The notes under the pieces are model-generated. The model did not search any database. It saw only the letters and a list, made by a program, of their open reading frames with translations, and was not told the DNA's origin. Shown in pieces: positions 49,847 through 59,795 of a stretch of DNA of 64,000 nt (within the stretch, counting starts at the first letter, position 1; every line of letters begins with the position of its first letter). The position numbers and the translations under genes were made by a program. Location of the stretch: assembly GCA_017501225.1 (NCBI GenBank), contig JAFVXH010000017.1:19456-83455 (forward strand). The letters are read 5' to 3'. This DNA comes from Clostridia bacterium (lineage in GTDB: Bacteria > Bacillota > Clostridia > Oscillospirales > CAG-272).

Positions 49847-49874
49847 ATTATACCACATTTTCGCCGTTTGTCAA
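49847..49874 (-). promoter_or_regulatory. Sigma-A promoter of the ECF subunit gene
   Basis: On the minus strand TTGACA at 49874-49869, 16 bp, TATAAT at 49852-49847. The leader is only ~30 nt, too short for a vitamin riboswitch. Confidence 0.8.
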
Positions 49875-49965
49875 CCTTTTTTTCTTTGGAATTTCCGCGC
49901 TCTGCGGATTTTGTCGGTCGCGGGCAAAAAAGTATACTTTTTTGCGGAACTTTTTGAAAAACCTG

Positions 49966-49993
49966 TTGACAACAAAGGGAAAAGGTGTATAAT
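49966..49993 (+). promoter_or_regulatory. Sigma-A promoter of the MATE gene
   Basis: TTGACA at 49966-49971, 16 bp, TATAAT at 49988-49993 with an upstream TG (TGTATAAT). Confidence 0.82.
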
Positions 49994-50020
49994 GCAGGTG
50001 TCAGGTCCGGAGGTGATTGT

Positions 50021-51412
50021 ATGACCGCAACCAAAAAACAACGCATGATGACGGAGGGCTCAGTCTTGGGAGGGCTGATCAGGACCGCATTGCCCTTGAT
50101 CTTGGCAAATATTCTGTATCAGAGCTTTCACGTTGCCGATACCCTGATGGTGGGACGCTGGGGAGGAGATACCCCCGAGGCCTGTGCTGCGGAGCTTGCC
50201 GCCGTCGGCTCGACAGGTGCGTTGATCACGTGTATTGTTTCGATTTTTGCCGGACTTTCGGTCGCTACGGCTGTTTGCGTTGCGCGTGAGCTGGGTGCCA
50301 ACGATGAGAGCGAGGTCCGAAAGACGGTACATACGTCGGTTTGCCTGGGGCTTGTCGGCGGCTTGCTCGCAGGCCTTATTTGCGGCGCTTTTGCGCGCCC
50401 GCTGCTGATTTTAATGGATACGGACGCAGCGGTCCTTGAGGGGGCTGTTTCTTATATGAGGGCATATGCCGTCGGCATCCCTGCCAACATCCTGTATACC
50501 TTTTTCGTTTCGGTCCTGACTGCCCGCGGAGAGCCGATTTTGCATACGGTTTGCCTGACAGCGTCGGGGATCGTGAACGTAGGACTCAACGCTGTGGCGA
50601 TCCTCGTATTCGGGATGGGTGCCGTCGGCGTCGCGCTGGCGACGGCGATCAGTCAATGGATGGCACTTCTGGTTGTGTTTGCCTTTATGATCCGTCGCAC
50701 GGATTGCTGCCGTTTGGAATGGAGTCGCTTGCGCTTTGACGGAAGGAAGCTTGGCGAATTGCTTTCGATTGGAATTCCATCCGGCATACAGGGCGGATTA
50801 TTTGCCGTTTCCAACGTTTTTACGCAATCTGCCGTCAACTCCTTTGGCGAGATCATGGTAGCCGGCAATACGGCAGCGGCGAATATCGAAACCTATCTTG
50901 CCGTGATTCAGTCGGGCATCGGAAACGCCGCGCGTGTCTATCTTGCGCAGAATTTCGGTGCGAAAAGCACGGGACGTGTCAAGCGCGTTTTGACGGTTGC
51001 CACCGCTCTTGCCACGGGTGTGGCTCTTGCCACCTCTCTCTCGGCTTATTTCGGTGCGGAGCAGATCCTTACACTGTTTGCACCCGAAAATCCCGAGGTC
51101 GTGGCAATGGGCATGTACCGCGCGACGATGGTGCTACTTCCGTATTTTTTGTTCGGCGCGGTCAACGTCGGCACAAGTCTTTTGCAGGGACTTGGCAAAA
51201 AGCTGTTGCCTGCGGCGTTGCTGATTGGCGGCTGTTGCGTGCTTCGCGTGCTTTGGGTGGAGCTGCTTTTCCGGCTGTTTTTTGCGACCTCTCCCGAGGT
51301 TCTGTACGCAGTCTATCCCGTCAGCTGGGCCGCCACGGCGCTTGCCATGTATATCGGCGTGTTTGCGGTTTACCGTCAATTCAAGAAGCAGACCGAGCTT
51401 TCCGCCCTTTGA
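50021..51412 (+). CDS. MATE family efflux transporter
   Basis: A 463-residue multidrug/toxin exporter of the MATE/NorM-DinF superfamily with 12 membrane segments in two six-helix bundles. LIRTALPLILANILYQSFHVADTLMVGR at the start, LAAVGSTGALI, ARELGANDESEVRK and LAQNFGAKSTGRVKRVL are typical. The start at 50021 has GGAGGTGATTGT upstream; an earlier ATG at 49985 lies in the -10 region. Na+ or H+ coupling and substrate cannot be read. Confidence 0.92.
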   Translation: MTATKKQRMMTEGSVLGGLIRTALPLILANILYQSFHVADTLMVGRWGGDTPEACAAELAAVGSTGALITCIVSIFAGLSVATAVCVARELGANDESEVRKTVHTSVCLGLVGGLLAGLICGAFARPLLILMDTDAAVLEGAVSYMRAYAVGIPANILYTFFVSVLTARGEPILHTVCLTASGIVNVGLNAVAILVFGMGAVGVALATAISQWMALLVVFAFMIRRTDCCRLEWSRLRFDGRKLGELLSIGIPSGIQGGLFAVSNVFTQSAVNSFGEIMVAGNTAAANIETYLAVIQSGIGNAARVYLAQNFGAKSTGRVKRVLTVATALATGVALATSLSAYFGAEQILTLFAPENPEVVAMGMYRATMVLLPYFLFGAVNVGTSLLQGLGKKLLPAALLIGGCCVLRVLWVELLFRLFFATSPEVLYAVYPVSWAATALAMYIGVFAVYRQFKKQTELSAL

Positions 51413-51528
51413 CCGAAAAACGGGTAAATACATTCCTGTTTCGGCGCAATTCGCGCGTTCCTATCCGTTGGAACGGAGCGGCTTGCGCCGATTTTGCTGA
51501 AAATAAAACGGAAAAATTGCGCGCTCTC

Positions 51529-51557
51529 TTGACATTGTATATAAAATTGTTTATAAT
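51529..51557 (+). promoter_or_regulatory. Sigma-A promoter of the yicC-rsgA operon
   Basis: TTGACA at 51529-51534, 17 bp, TATAAT at 51552-51557, 38 bp before yicC. The twelve genes to 62657 follow without a clear internal terminator. Confidence 0.87.
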
Positions 51558-51594
51558 AATTATATATGCGATTTTTTAGGAACGGAGAAATGAT

Positions 51595-52482
51595 ATGGTC
51601 AGAAGCATGACAGGCTTTGGCAGGTGCCGTGACACCGTGGACGGTCTTGACGTCACGGTCGAGGTGCGAAGCGTCAACAGCCGTTATCTTGACTGCTACG
51701 TCAAAATCGGAAGAGCATACAGCTATCTGGAGGAGCGCATCAAGCCCTATTTGCAAAAGCGCGGGATCTCGCGCGGCAAGGTGGAGGTTGGTATCAGCAT
51801 CGAAAAGGTCGCGAGCGGCACGGGAGAGCTGAGCCTTGACGAGGCGTATCTTGCCGAGTATCTGAAGCTTTTGGAGCGTCTGCGCGACGGATACAACCTT
51901 CGGGACGATATTTCGGTCATGACGGTTGCAAGAAACCCCGAGATCTTCCGCACGGTAAAGCCTGATGAGGATATCGAGCGCGATTGGGCACGTGTCGAAT
52001 CGGTGCTCGCACGCGCTGTCGATACGTTTCTGGAGGTGCGCTCGCGTGAGGGCGAGAGTCTTGCGCGCGATATCCGTACCAAGGTCGAAAGCATCCGCTT
52101 GGCGGTGGATCGGATCGAGGAGCTCTCTCTTGCCGACGTCACGACCTACCGCGAGCGTCTTGCCAAGCGGGTTGCCGAGGCGTTGGAGGATAATAAAATC
52201 ACCATCGACGAAACGCGCCTCCTGACCGAATGTGCCCTGCACGCGGACAAGGTGGCGGTGGATGAGGAGATCGTGCGGCTTCGCACGCATTTCGGAGCGC
52301 TGGAGCAGATCCTTGGCGGCAGCGAGCCCGTGGGCAGAAAGCTGGATTTCCTGCTGCAGGAGATGAACCGCGAGAGCAACACGATCGGCTCGAAGTGCAA
52401 CGACGCGCAGATCGCGCATCTGGTTGTGGACGTCAAGTGCGAGCTGGAAAAAATCAGAGAGCAGATTCAAAATCTGGAATAA
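51595..52482 (+). CDS. yicC: YicC family endoribonuclease
   Basis: A 295-residue protein with the N-terminal signature [10 protein letters not shown] and [16 protein letters not shown] and the C-terminal DUF1732 block [24 protein letters not shown]. YicC proteins are RNases involved in small-RNA turnover. It leads the operon, as in Bacillus (yloC upstream of remA-gmk-rpoZ). Confidence 0.94.
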   Translation: MVRSMTGFGRCRDTVDGLDVTVEVRSVNSRYLDCYVKIGRAYSYLEERIKPYLQKRGISRGKVEVGISIEKVASGTGELSLDEAYLAEYLKLLERLRDGYNLRDDISVMTVARNPEIFRTVKPDEDIERDWARVESVLARAVDTFLEVRSREGESLARDIRTKVESIRLAVDRIEELSLADVTTYRERLAKRVAEALEDNKITIDETRLLTECALHADKVAVDEEIVRLRTHFGALEQILGGSEPVGRKLDFLLQEMNRESNTIGSKCNDAQIAHLVVDVKCELEKIREQIQNLE

Positions 52483-52510
52483 AGGTTCTAAAAGGGAAGG
52501 TACGAACGTT

Positions 52511-52786
52511 ATGAAGTTTATCAACGTAGGATTTGGAAACATGATTGCGGCTGACCGTGTGGTCGCGCTTGCAAATCCCGATTCGGCACCCATCAAGCGA
52601 CTGATTCAGGACGCAAAGGATGACGGAAGCGCCATCGACGTGACCTGCGGAAGACGCACAAGAGCGGTGATCATCACCGACTCCGAGCACGTCATCTTGT
52701 CCGCCATTCAGACCGAAACCATCGCAAACCGCCTGGATAACAGCGCGTATGCAGAGGATGAGGACGAGGACGAAGGCGAAGAATAA
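52511..52786 (+). CDS. remA: RemA-like DNA-binding regulator (DUF370)
   Basis: A 91-residue protein with [29 protein letters not shown] and [20 protein letters not shown], which define the RemA/DUF370 family of ring-forming regulators of matrix genes in Bacillus. A short acidic tail ([11 protein letters not shown]) ends the protein. It is 28 nt after yicC and 10 nt before gmk, the conserved order. What it controls here is unknown. Confidence 0.93.
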   Translation: MKFINVGFGNMIAADRVVALANPDSAPIKRLIQDAKDDGSAIDVTCGRRTRAVIITDSEHVILSAIQTETIANRLDNSAYAEDEDEDEGEE

Positions 52787-52796
52787 AGGAGAACCC

Positions 52797-53405
52797 ATGG
52801 AAAAAGGATTGTTGGTCGTTATCTCGGGACCTGCGGGAAGCGGAAAGGGAACCGTTATCGCGGAGCTTCTGAAGTCCGAGGATTTCGTTTATTCGGTATC
52901 TGCCACCACGCGCGCGCCGCGTCCCGGCGAGGTACACGGAAAGAATTACTACTTTATCACCAAGGAGGAATTTCAGCAGCGGATCGATGCGGGCGAGATG
53001 CTGGAATATACCTGCTACTGTCAGAACTTTTACGGAACGCCTCTGCGCGAGGCGCTGGCGGTTATGGAGTCCGGCAAGAACCTCATTCTGGAGATCGAGG
53101 TCGAGGGAGCGATGAACGTAAAGCGCCTGTATCCCGAATCGGTTCTGATCATGCTCCTGCCCCCCTCCTTCTCGGTTCAGGAGGCGCGTCTGCGCGGACG
53201 CGGGACCGAAACCGAGGAGGTCATTCAGGCGCGCCTTACGCGCACCCGCGAGGAGGTCGCTCTGGTTGGTGAGTACGATTATATCGTCTACAACCACCAA
53301 GGCGGAGCTGCCGCGTGTGCCGAGGACATCCGCGCCGCGGTGCGTGCCGATCGGTGCGCCATCCGCCGCCATCCCGACGCCGAGAAGCTTTACTTTGAAG
53401 ACTAA
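52797..53405 (+). CDS. gmk: Guanylate kinase
   Basis: A 202-residue GMP kinase. The P-loop is ISGPAGSGKGTVIAEL; GMP-binding SATTRAPRPGEVHGKNYYFIT and EYTCYCQNFYGTPL follow, and the lid is RGRGTETEEVIQARL. The ATG at 52797 follows AAAGGAGAACCC. It is in the conserved remA-gmk-rpoZ order. Confidence 0.96.
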   Translation: MEKGLLVVISGPAGSGKGTVIAELLKSEDFVYSVSATTRAPRPGEVHGKNYYFITKEEFQQRIDAGEMLEYTCYCQNFYGTPLREALAVMESGKNLILEIEVEGAMNVKRLYPESVLIMLLPPSFSVQEARLRGRGTETEEVIQARLTRTREEVALVGEYDYIVYNHQGGAAACAEDIRAAVRADRCAIRRHPDAEKLYFED

Positions 53406-53441
53406 CCGTTTTTGATACATCACAACCTAAAGGAGAAGAAC

Positions 53442-53723
53442 ATGTTATATCCTACCATCGAAGAATTAACCAAGGGACAGTTTAACCGTTACGAGCTGGC
53501 GCTTGCCACCGCAAAGTGCGCGCGCATCATTACCAACGAGTACGTGCGTCAGCACGAAGCTGCCGAGAAGACGCTGACGGGGAACAAGGAAACCGATAAG
53601 CCCCTGAACACCATGATCGACGTGGAGCTGCGTGACGAGAAGTCCGTACGCGTTGCCATCGACCGCATTTACGCAGGGAAATTTGAGATCGTCGGCAAGG
53701 AAGATGCCGCCCTCACTGAGTAA
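53442..53723 (+). CDS. rpoZ: RNA polymerase omega subunit
   Basis: A 93-residue protein. YELALATAKCARIITNEYV is the omega signature helix, and NTMIDVELRDEKSVRVAIDRIYAGKFEIV gives the remainder. AAAGGAGAAGAAC precedes the ATG at 53442. It is in its usual place after gmk. The coaBC gene that often follows is absent. Confidence 0.93.
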   Translation: MLYPTIEELTKGQFNRYELALATAKCARIITNEYVRQHEAAEKTLTGNKETDKPLNTMIDVELRDEKSVRVAIDRIYAGKFEIVGKEDAALTE

Positions 53724-53731
53724 TTTTTACG

Positions 53732-56230
53732 GTGACTGAGCATTCCTTGTGCGTAGGGGTTTGTCTTCTGGACAATCCTTACTTCATTGACGGCGTATAC
53801 GATTACAGCGTCCCCGACGAGCTTGTTGGGGAGGTTCGCAGAGGTGTGTTTGTCACCGTCCCGTTCGGGACGGCAAACCATCGCCGCGTAGCACTTGTGT
53901 GGGAGGTGCGCGAGCACTCCGAATACAAGGAGCTGAAATATATCGAATCCGTATGTCCCGAACAGCTCTCTCTTTCCGAGGAGATGTTGGGGCTTTGTGC
54001 CTTTATGAAGGGGCGCGTGCTATGCTCAACGGGAGATGCGGTCAGAGCCATGATCCCCGCGTCTGCCATTTTGCGCCTGACGACCCGTTTTTCGGTCGTC
54101 AAGGACCATATTCTGCCCGACTCCGACGAACTTTCCTCGTCGGATTTGTTCGTATATGAATTCCTTTGCAAAAGAGGAGAGAGCGATGCCTCTGCCCTGC
54201 GTGCGCAATTCGGCGCGGGCGTGGAGAGTCGACTTCGCCGCCTGATCGCGCGCGGATACGTGCAAAAGCGCGTTGAGATGAAGGATCGGAGCGAGGGAAA
54301 GACCGAGCGGTGCATTGCGCTTGCGCGTTCACGCGCGGAATGCGAGGCTTTGATCGGGGGAACCTCGGTCTATGGCATCAAATTAAGCTCTGCGAAGCAA
54401 AGGGAGGTCCTTCGCGCTCTGCTGGATGCGGAGGAGCTTTTGACGGTTGCAAGGCTCAAGGAGATTTCCGACGCGGGCGACGCTCCCATCAAGGCGTTGG
54501 TTGAAAAGGGAATTGCCGAGATCTGCACGCGTCGCGTCGAGCGCAATCCGTATGCCGAGATCCCGTATCGGGGACAGACGCCGCTGGTGCTGAACGGGGA
54601 GCAAAGCGACGCCCTGGCGGTGCTCTCCGAGCTTGCGTTCTCAGGGGATGCCAAGGCGGCACTGCTTCACGGTGTGACGGGAAGCGGAAAGACCTGCGTC
54701 ATGACGGCGCTGATCGATCGACTGCTCGAGGCAGGCAAGGGCGTTATTCTGCTCCTGCCCGAGATCGCGCTGACGCCGCAATCGGTTGCCATCTTTTGCG
54801 CGCGCTACGGCACGCGCGTCGCGGTCATCCACTCCGCGCTCTCTGCGGGGGAGCGGTATGACGCTTACTGTAAGATCAAATCGGGTGAGGCGGACGTCGT
54901 CATCGGAACGCGCTCTGCCGTGTTCGCCCCTGTCAAAAACCTCGGTGCTATCATCATTGACGAGGAGCAGGAGCACACCTATAAATCCGACCAGAATCCG
55001 AAATATCACGCCAGAGATATCGCGCGCTACCGTTGCGCCGCCAACAAGGCTTTGATGCTTCTGGCAAGCGCGACTCCCTCGTTGGAAAGCTACCACAAGG
55101 CAAAGGAGGGGATCTATACCCTCGTTCGCCTGACGCAACGCTACGGTGGCGCGACCTTGCCCCGTGTGGAGATCGCGGATATGCGCGAGGAGGCAAGACG
55201 GGGCAACACCTCGTCCCTTGGCGAGCGCTTGATGGAGCGGCTCGTGGCAACGCATGGGGATCGGGGACAGTCGGTGCTCTTCCTCAATCGCAGAGGATAC
55301 AATCATTTTCTGAGCTGTCGCTCCTGCGGCGAGGCAGTGCTCTGTCCCGCCTGCTCGGTTGCGATGACCTACCATACCAAAAAGGGAACCTATGCCGAGG
55401 GTGAGATGGTCTGCCATTGGTGCGGACGCAGAATGAAGCTTCCCAAGGTCTGCCCCTCTTGCTCGTCCGAGCATCTGGCACGTATGGGCTTTGGCACACA
55501 GCGCGTGGAGGAGGAGGTACAGAACCTGCTTCCAACGGCGCGCGTTCTGCGCATGGATACCGATACCACGACCTCGAAATTTACGTATGACAAAATGCTC
55601 TCTGCCTTCCGAGCCCATGAGGCGGACGTGCTGCTTGGCACGCAGATGGTGACCAAGGGACACGATTTTCCCGACGTCACGCTCGTGGGCGTCCTGCTTG
55701 CGGACGCGTCGCTCTATCTGGACGACTACCGCGCGGCGGAGAGGACGTTTTCGATGCTGACGCAGGTCATCGGACGCGCGGGACGTGGGACGCGCGAGGG
55801 GGTTGCCGTCATTCAGACCTGCAATCCCGACAGTGAGATCATCCGTCTTGCGTGTCAGCAGGATTACGAGAGCTTTTACGAGAGAGAGATCCGTCTGCGC
55901 AAGCTGCTGCTCTTCCCGCCGTTTTGCGACATCGTCCTGCTTAGTCTTACGGGCAGTGTGGAGCAGGAGCTCCTCAGGGCGGCGACGCGTCTTGCCGAGG
56001 AGCTTGCGACGCTTGCGACCACCGAATACAGTGACGTGACGCTGATCAGCTTCGGCCCCTTTGAGGAGCCCGTGTATCGGGTGGATAACCGCTACCGCAT
56101 GCGCATGGTGATCAAGTGTAAGCAGAACAAGCGCACGATCGCGCTGTTCTCGGAGCTTCTGACGCGCTTTTCCTCGCAGATCGGCAAGCGGATCACGCTC
56201 GCCCTGGATTGGAATCCCTCGGGGCTCTGA
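53732..56230 (+). CDS. priA: Primosomal protein N' (PriA helicase)
   Basis: An 832-residue DExH helicase that restarts stalled replication forks. The N-terminal DNA-binding domain begins YDYSVPDELVGEVRRGVFVTVPFG. Walker A is GVTGSGKTCVMTAL and the Walker B is IIDEEQEHTYKSDQ. The zinc domain has CRSCGEAVLCPACS and CHWCGRRMKLPKVCPSCSS. Motif V/VI is GTQMVTKGHDFPDV and VIGRAGRGTREG. The start is GTG 53732, with no strong ribosome-binding site, 8 nt after rpoZ; coupled translation is likely. Confidence 0.95.
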   Translation: MTEHSLCVGVCLLDNPYFIDGVYDYSVPDELVGEVRRGVFVTVPFGTANHRRVALVWEVREHSEYKELKYIESVCPEQLSLSEEMLGLCAFMKGRVLCSTGDAVRAMIPASAILRLTTRFSVVKDHILPDSDELSSSDLFVYEFLCKRGESDASALRAQFGAGVESRLRRLIARGYVQKRVEMKDRSEGKTERCIALARSRAECEALIGGTSVYGIKLSSAKQREVLRALLDAEELLTVARLKEISDAGDAPIKALVEKGIAEICTRRVERNPYAEIPYRGQTPLVLNGEQSDALAVLSELAFSGDAKAALLHGVTGSGKTCVMTALIDRLLEAGKGVILLLPEIALTPQSVAIFCARYGTRVAVIHSALSAGERYDAYCKIKSGEADVVIGTRSAVFAPVKNLGAIIIDEEQEHTYKSDQNPKYHARDIARYRCAANKALMLLASATPSLESYHKAKEGIYTLVRLTQRYGGATLPRVEIADMREEARRGNTSSLGERLMERLVATHGDRGQSVLFLNRRGYNHFLSCRSCGEAVLCPACSVAMTYHTKKGTYAEGEMVCHWCGRRMKLPKVCPSCSSEHLARMGFGTQRVEEEVQNLLPTARVLRMDTDTTTSKFTYDKMLSAFRAHEADVLLGTQMVTKGHDFPDVTLVGVLLADASLYLDDYRAAERTFSMLTQVIGRAGRGTREGVAVIQTCNPDSEIIRLACQQDYESFYEREIRLRKLLLFPPFCDIVLLSLTGSVEQELLRAATRLAEELATLATTEYSDVTLISFGPFEEPVYRVDNRYRMRMVIKCKQNKRTIALFSELLTRFSSQIGKRITLALDWNPSGL

Positions 56231-56275
56231 ATGCACTGTCGGATCCCGAATATCGAATGAAACGGAGAAACTGTT

Positions 56276-56728
56276 ATGGCAAAATTGAACATTGTAAAAA
56301 TCGGAGATGAAACGCTTCGCAAGGTCTGCCGTCCCGTTGATGCGATCACGCCTCGGACGCTGACGCTTTTGGACGATATGCTCGAAACCATGAGAGATGC
56401 CAACGGTGTCGGTCTTGCGGCTCCGCAGGTCGGCATTCTGCGCCGCATCGTGGTGATCGAGGTTGAGGAGGGTAAGCCCATCGAGCTGATCAATCCCAAG
56501 ATCATCGCATACGCTGGCGAGCAGAGAGAGCAGGAGGGCTGCCTTTCGGTTCCCAACCGCTGGGGCATCACCGTGCGCCCCAAGCACGTCACGGTCAGAG
56601 CGCTCAACCGCCACGGGGAAACCTTTGACCTGACGGGAAGCGATCTTCTGGCGCGTGCCATTTGCCATGAGCTCGATCACCTCGACGGCAAGCTCTTCAT
56701 CGACAACATGGTGGAGGAGTTGGAGTAA
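56276..56728 (+). CDS. def: Peptide deformylase
   Basis: A 150-residue metalloenzyme that removes the N-formyl group from nascent proteins. The three motifs are GVGLAAPQVG, EGCLSVP and HELDHLDG (His131 first). It overlaps the fmt start by one base (TAATG). Confidence 0.96.
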   Translation: MAKLNIVKIGDETLRKVCRPVDAITPRTLTLLDDMLETMRDANGVGLAAPQVGILRRIVVIEVEEGKPIELINPKIIAYAGEQREQEGCLSVPNRWGITVRPKHVTVRALNRHGETFDLTGSDLLARAICHELDHLDGKLFIDNMVEELE

Positions 56729-57675
56729 TGCGGATCTTGTTTATGGGTACGCCCGATTTCGCGCTCTTTTCTCTGCGGGCTCTTGTGCAGGCAGGGGAGG
56801 AGATCGTGGGCGTCGTCACCCAACCCGATAAGCCGAAGGGCAGGGGATACGAGCTGCTGCCGCCCCCCGTAAAGAGCTACGCTCTGGAGGCAGGACTTGC
56901 GGTGTACCAGCCCGCAAGCCTTCGCACTGAGGAATTCTACGAGCTGCTTTGCTCGCTTGCGCCCGATATGATCGTGGTTGCGGCATACGGAAAGATTCTG
57001 CCCGCAAACGTGTTGGAGTACCCCAAATACGGTTGCATCAACGTCCACGGCTCTCTGTTGCCCGAATACCGCGGAGCGGCTCCCATGCAGCGCGCGATCA
57101 TGGACGGCAAGGCGCAGACGGGCATCACCACCATGTGGATGGACACAGGACTTGACACGGGAGATATGCTTTTGCGCGAGGTGGTTGAAATTGACGCGCA
57201 TGATAATTTTGAAACCGTGCATGATAAGCTTGGAGAGGCAGGCGCGCGCGCACTGCTGCGCACGGTCGAGGCTGCAAGGCTTGGAACTCTGACGCGTACC
57301 AAGCAGGACGACAGTCTTGCGACCTATGCCGCAAAGATCGAAAAAAGCGATTGTCTGATCGATTTCTCTCTGCCGTGTGAGCAGGTGCATAACCGGATCC
57401 GCGGTCTTTCTCCCATTCCGCTCGCCTTTACCTACACGCCTGACGGGAAGATGCTCAAGGTTATCGCCTCGACGTACGTGGATCAAAATACCGCGGGAGC
57501 GGTTCCCGGTGAGGTGCTCTCGACCTCGGACGGTGTCATCACCGTTGCCTGCTCGACGGGCGCCGTGCAGCTTCTTACTGTGCTTCCCGAAGGGAAGAAG
57601 CGGATGCGTGCCGCGGATTTTATCAACGGCAGAAAAATTGCAAAGGGAGATCTTCTCGGAGCCGGCAAAAATTGA
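56728..57675 (+). CDS. fmt: Methionyl-tRNA formyltransferase
   Basis: A 315-residue enzyme that formylates initiator Met-tRNA. MRILFMGTPDFALFSLRAL, VVAAYGKILP, the formyl-THF motif NVHGSLLPEYRGAAPMQRAI and TGITTMWMDTGLDTGDML are all family blocks. Def and Fmt being coupled is the usual arrangement. Confidence 0.96.
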   Translation: MRILFMGTPDFALFSLRALVQAGEEIVGVVTQPDKPKGRGYELLPPPVKSYALEAGLAVYQPASLRTEEFYELLCSLAPDMIVVAAYGKILPANVLEYPKYGCINVHGSLLPEYRGAAPMQRAIMDGKAQTGITTMWMDTGLDTGDMLLREVVEIDAHDNFETVHDKLGEAGARALLRTVEAARLGTLTRTKQDDSLATYAAKIEKSDCLIDFSLPCEQVHNRIRGLSPIPLAFTYTPDGKMLKVIASTYVDQNTAGAVPGEVLSTSDGVITVACSTGAVQLLTVLPEGKKRMRAADFINGRKIAKGDLLGAGKN

Positions 57676-57714
57676 TCTTTCCTCAATATCGAACTCAATC
57701 AGGAGGAAAAACGA

Positions 57715-58416
57715 ATGTTTTTCGGATGGTATTTTGACTGGACGATTCTGATCGTCATTCCCGCGATGCTCTTTGGTCTGTGGGCACAGCTTAAGGTCAG
57801 CATGACCTTTAACAAGTACAGTCAGGAGGCGACCCGCAGGAATTATACGGGTGCCGATGCGGCGCGGCGCTTGCTCGACGCAAACGGACTTTCCGACGTT
57901 GCCGTTGATCGCGTTCCGGGAGAGCTGACCGACCACTATGACCCCAGATCGCGCAAGCTGTTTCTTTCGGAATCGGTATATGACTCTCGCAGTGCCGCCG
58001 CCATCGGCGTTGCCTGCCACGAGGCGGGGCACGCCATTCAGCACGCACACAATTACGCCCCCCTGAATCTGCGCATGCAGATCATCCCGATCTGCCGCTT
58101 CGGCTCGGGACTTGCGATGCCGCTGTTTCTGATCGGGCTTTTGATCGGATCGGAGATTTTCGGAACGTATCTGATGATGGCGGGTATTGCCTGCTTTGCC
58201 GTGGCGTCGCTCTTTCAGGTGGTGACGCTGCCCGTGGAGTTCAACGCGTCCAAGCGCGCGCTGGAGGGCATTCGCGAGGCAAAGCTTTTGGATGAAACCG
58301 AATTGCCGATGGCAAAAAAGGTACTCACAGCAGCGGCGATGACCTACGTAGCGGCACTGATCTCCTCGCTTCTTTCCTTGCTTCGACTGATCCTGATCGC
58401 AAACCGCCGCAGATAA
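57715..58416 (+). CDS. yugP: YugP-family zinc metallopeptidase (membrane)
   Basis: A 233-residue membrane protein. The zinc motif is His102-EAGH-His106 in VACHEAGHAIQHAHNY; FDWTILIVIPAMLFGLWAQ at the start and PICRFGSGLAMPLFLIGLLIG and TLPVEFNASKRALEGI are typical. Membrane helices lie at the N terminus and around residues 125-170 and 205-230. Substrate unknown. Its place between fmt and rsmB is a known order in Clostridia. Confidence 0.92.
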   Translation: MFFGWYFDWTILIVIPAMLFGLWAQLKVSMTFNKYSQEATRRNYTGADAARRLLDANGLSDVAVDRVPGELTDHYDPRSRKLFLSESVYDSRSAAAIGVACHEAGHAIQHAHNYAPLNLRMQIIPICRFGSGLAMPLFLIGLLIGSEIFGTYLMMAGIACFAVASLFQVVTLPVEFNASKRALEGIREAKLLDETELPMAKKVLTAAAMTYVAALISSLLSLLRLILIANRRR

Positions 58417-58455
58417 CCGATACGATTTGAGAAATTCTTCGGAAAGGGGAAGACT

Positions 58456-59730
58456 ATGAACGCACGCGAGCTTGCGCTCTCGGTATTGCAGAAAGCAAAA
58501 GCCGCCGAGCAGTATTCCAATATTGCCGTCGATACGGCTCTTACGCGCTGTTCGCTTTCGTCTGCAGACAAGGGTCTGTTTACTGCCCTTGTGTACGGTG
58601 TCATCGAGCGCAGACTGACGCTGGATGCCTGCATTGAGGCGTTTTCGGACAGACCCTTAGAGTCGCTTGATCCGCAAACGCGGACGATCCTGCAATTGGG
58701 AATCTATCAGCTTGCCTTCCTCGACCGCATCCCCGATCACGCCGCCGTCAACGAAACGGTCGCGCTCGCACCCCGCCGCACGCGCGGCTTCATCAATGCG
58801 GTCCTGCGCGCCTTCTTACGCGCGGAGAAGCGGATCCCGTATCCGGACCCGGAGGCAGATCCGATCCGATATCTGTCGGTCCGATATTCCTTTTTGCCCG
58901 AAATCTGTGAGCTGTTCATGTCCGTTTACGGTTTTGAGCGCACCGAGTCCTTGCTTGCCGCCTTTTGCAGGCAAGCGCCTCTGACCTTGCGTGTCAATAC
59001 GCTGCGCACGACGCGGCAGACGTTGATGGATCGGTTGTCCGAGCAGGGCTACGATCCCAAGTCCTGTGCCGAAAGCCCCGACGGGATCTTGCTGTCCGCA
59101 GGCTCGCCCACCGCGATGGAGGGCTTTGATGCGGGAGAATTTTTTGTGCAGGACGAGGCGTCCCAGCTCTGTGTCAGGGCACTTGACGTACAGAGCGGCA
59201 TGACGGTCATCGACACCTGCGCGTGCCCGGGCTCCAAAAGCTTCGGGATCGCCATTGAAATGAAAAATGACGGACGCGTGATCTGCTGCGATCTGCACGC
59301 AAACAAGCTTTCCCTGATTCGGGAGGGTGCTGATCGCCTAAGGATTTCCGTCATTACCTGTCAGGCGCGCGACGCGCGTACGGAGGCTCCCGATTGGGAG
59401 GGGATTGCCGATCGCGTGCTTTGCGACGTGCCCTGCTCGGGCTTTGGCGTGTTTGCAAAGAAGCCGGAGCTGCGCTACAAGAATCCCAAAATGAGCGAGG
59501 GCCTTCCGCAGATCCAGCTTGATATTTTGCGCACGTCCTCCCGTCTTGTCAAGGTAGGCGGCAGGCTGGTCTATTCGACCTGCACGCTACTGCCGTGTGA
59601 GAACGGAGAGGTCGTTTCCGCATTTTTGAAGGAGCATCCTTCGTTTGCCCTTTTGCGTGAGCGCACGCTCTATCCCGATCAGGATCATACCGACGGCTTT
59701 TATTTTGCCGTTTTGGAACGAAACGCTTAA
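58456..59730 (+). CDS. rsmB: 16S rRNA (cytosine-967-C5) methyltransferase RsmB
   Basis: A 424-residue enzyme with an N-terminal NusB-like domain (ALSVLQKAKAAEQYSNIAVDTAL, LQLGIYQLAFLDRIPDHAAVNETV) and a C-terminal SAM-methyltransferase domain. VIDTCACPGSKSF is motif I, DVPCSGFGVFAKKPELR carries the first active Cys, and VYSTCTLLPCENGEVV the second. AAAGGGGAAGACT precedes the ATG. Confidence 0.95.
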   Translation: MNARELALSVLQKAKAAEQYSNIAVDTALTRCSLSSADKGLFTALVYGVIERRLTLDACIEAFSDRPLESLDPQTRTILQLGIYQLAFLDRIPDHAAVNETVALAPRRTRGFINAVLRAFLRAEKRIPYPDPEADPIRYLSVRYSFLPEICELFMSVYGFERTESLLAAFCRQAPLTLRVNTLRTTRQTLMDRLSEQGYDPKSCAESPDGILLSAGSPTAMEGFDAGEFFVQDEASQLCVRALDVQSGMTVIDTCACPGSKSFGIAIEMKNDGRVICCDLHANKLSLIREGADRLRISVITCQARDARTEAPDWEGIADRVLCDVPCSGFGVFAKKPELRYKNPKMSEGLPQIQLDILRTSSRLVKVGGRLVYSTCTLLPCENGEVVSAFLKEHPSFALLRERTLYPDQDHTDGFYFAVLERNA

Positions 59731-59795
59731 GAATCCCTTGTCGCCAAGGATAGAAGGCGGCAAAATCCGACATACTGATACAAGGAGGTGCCGAT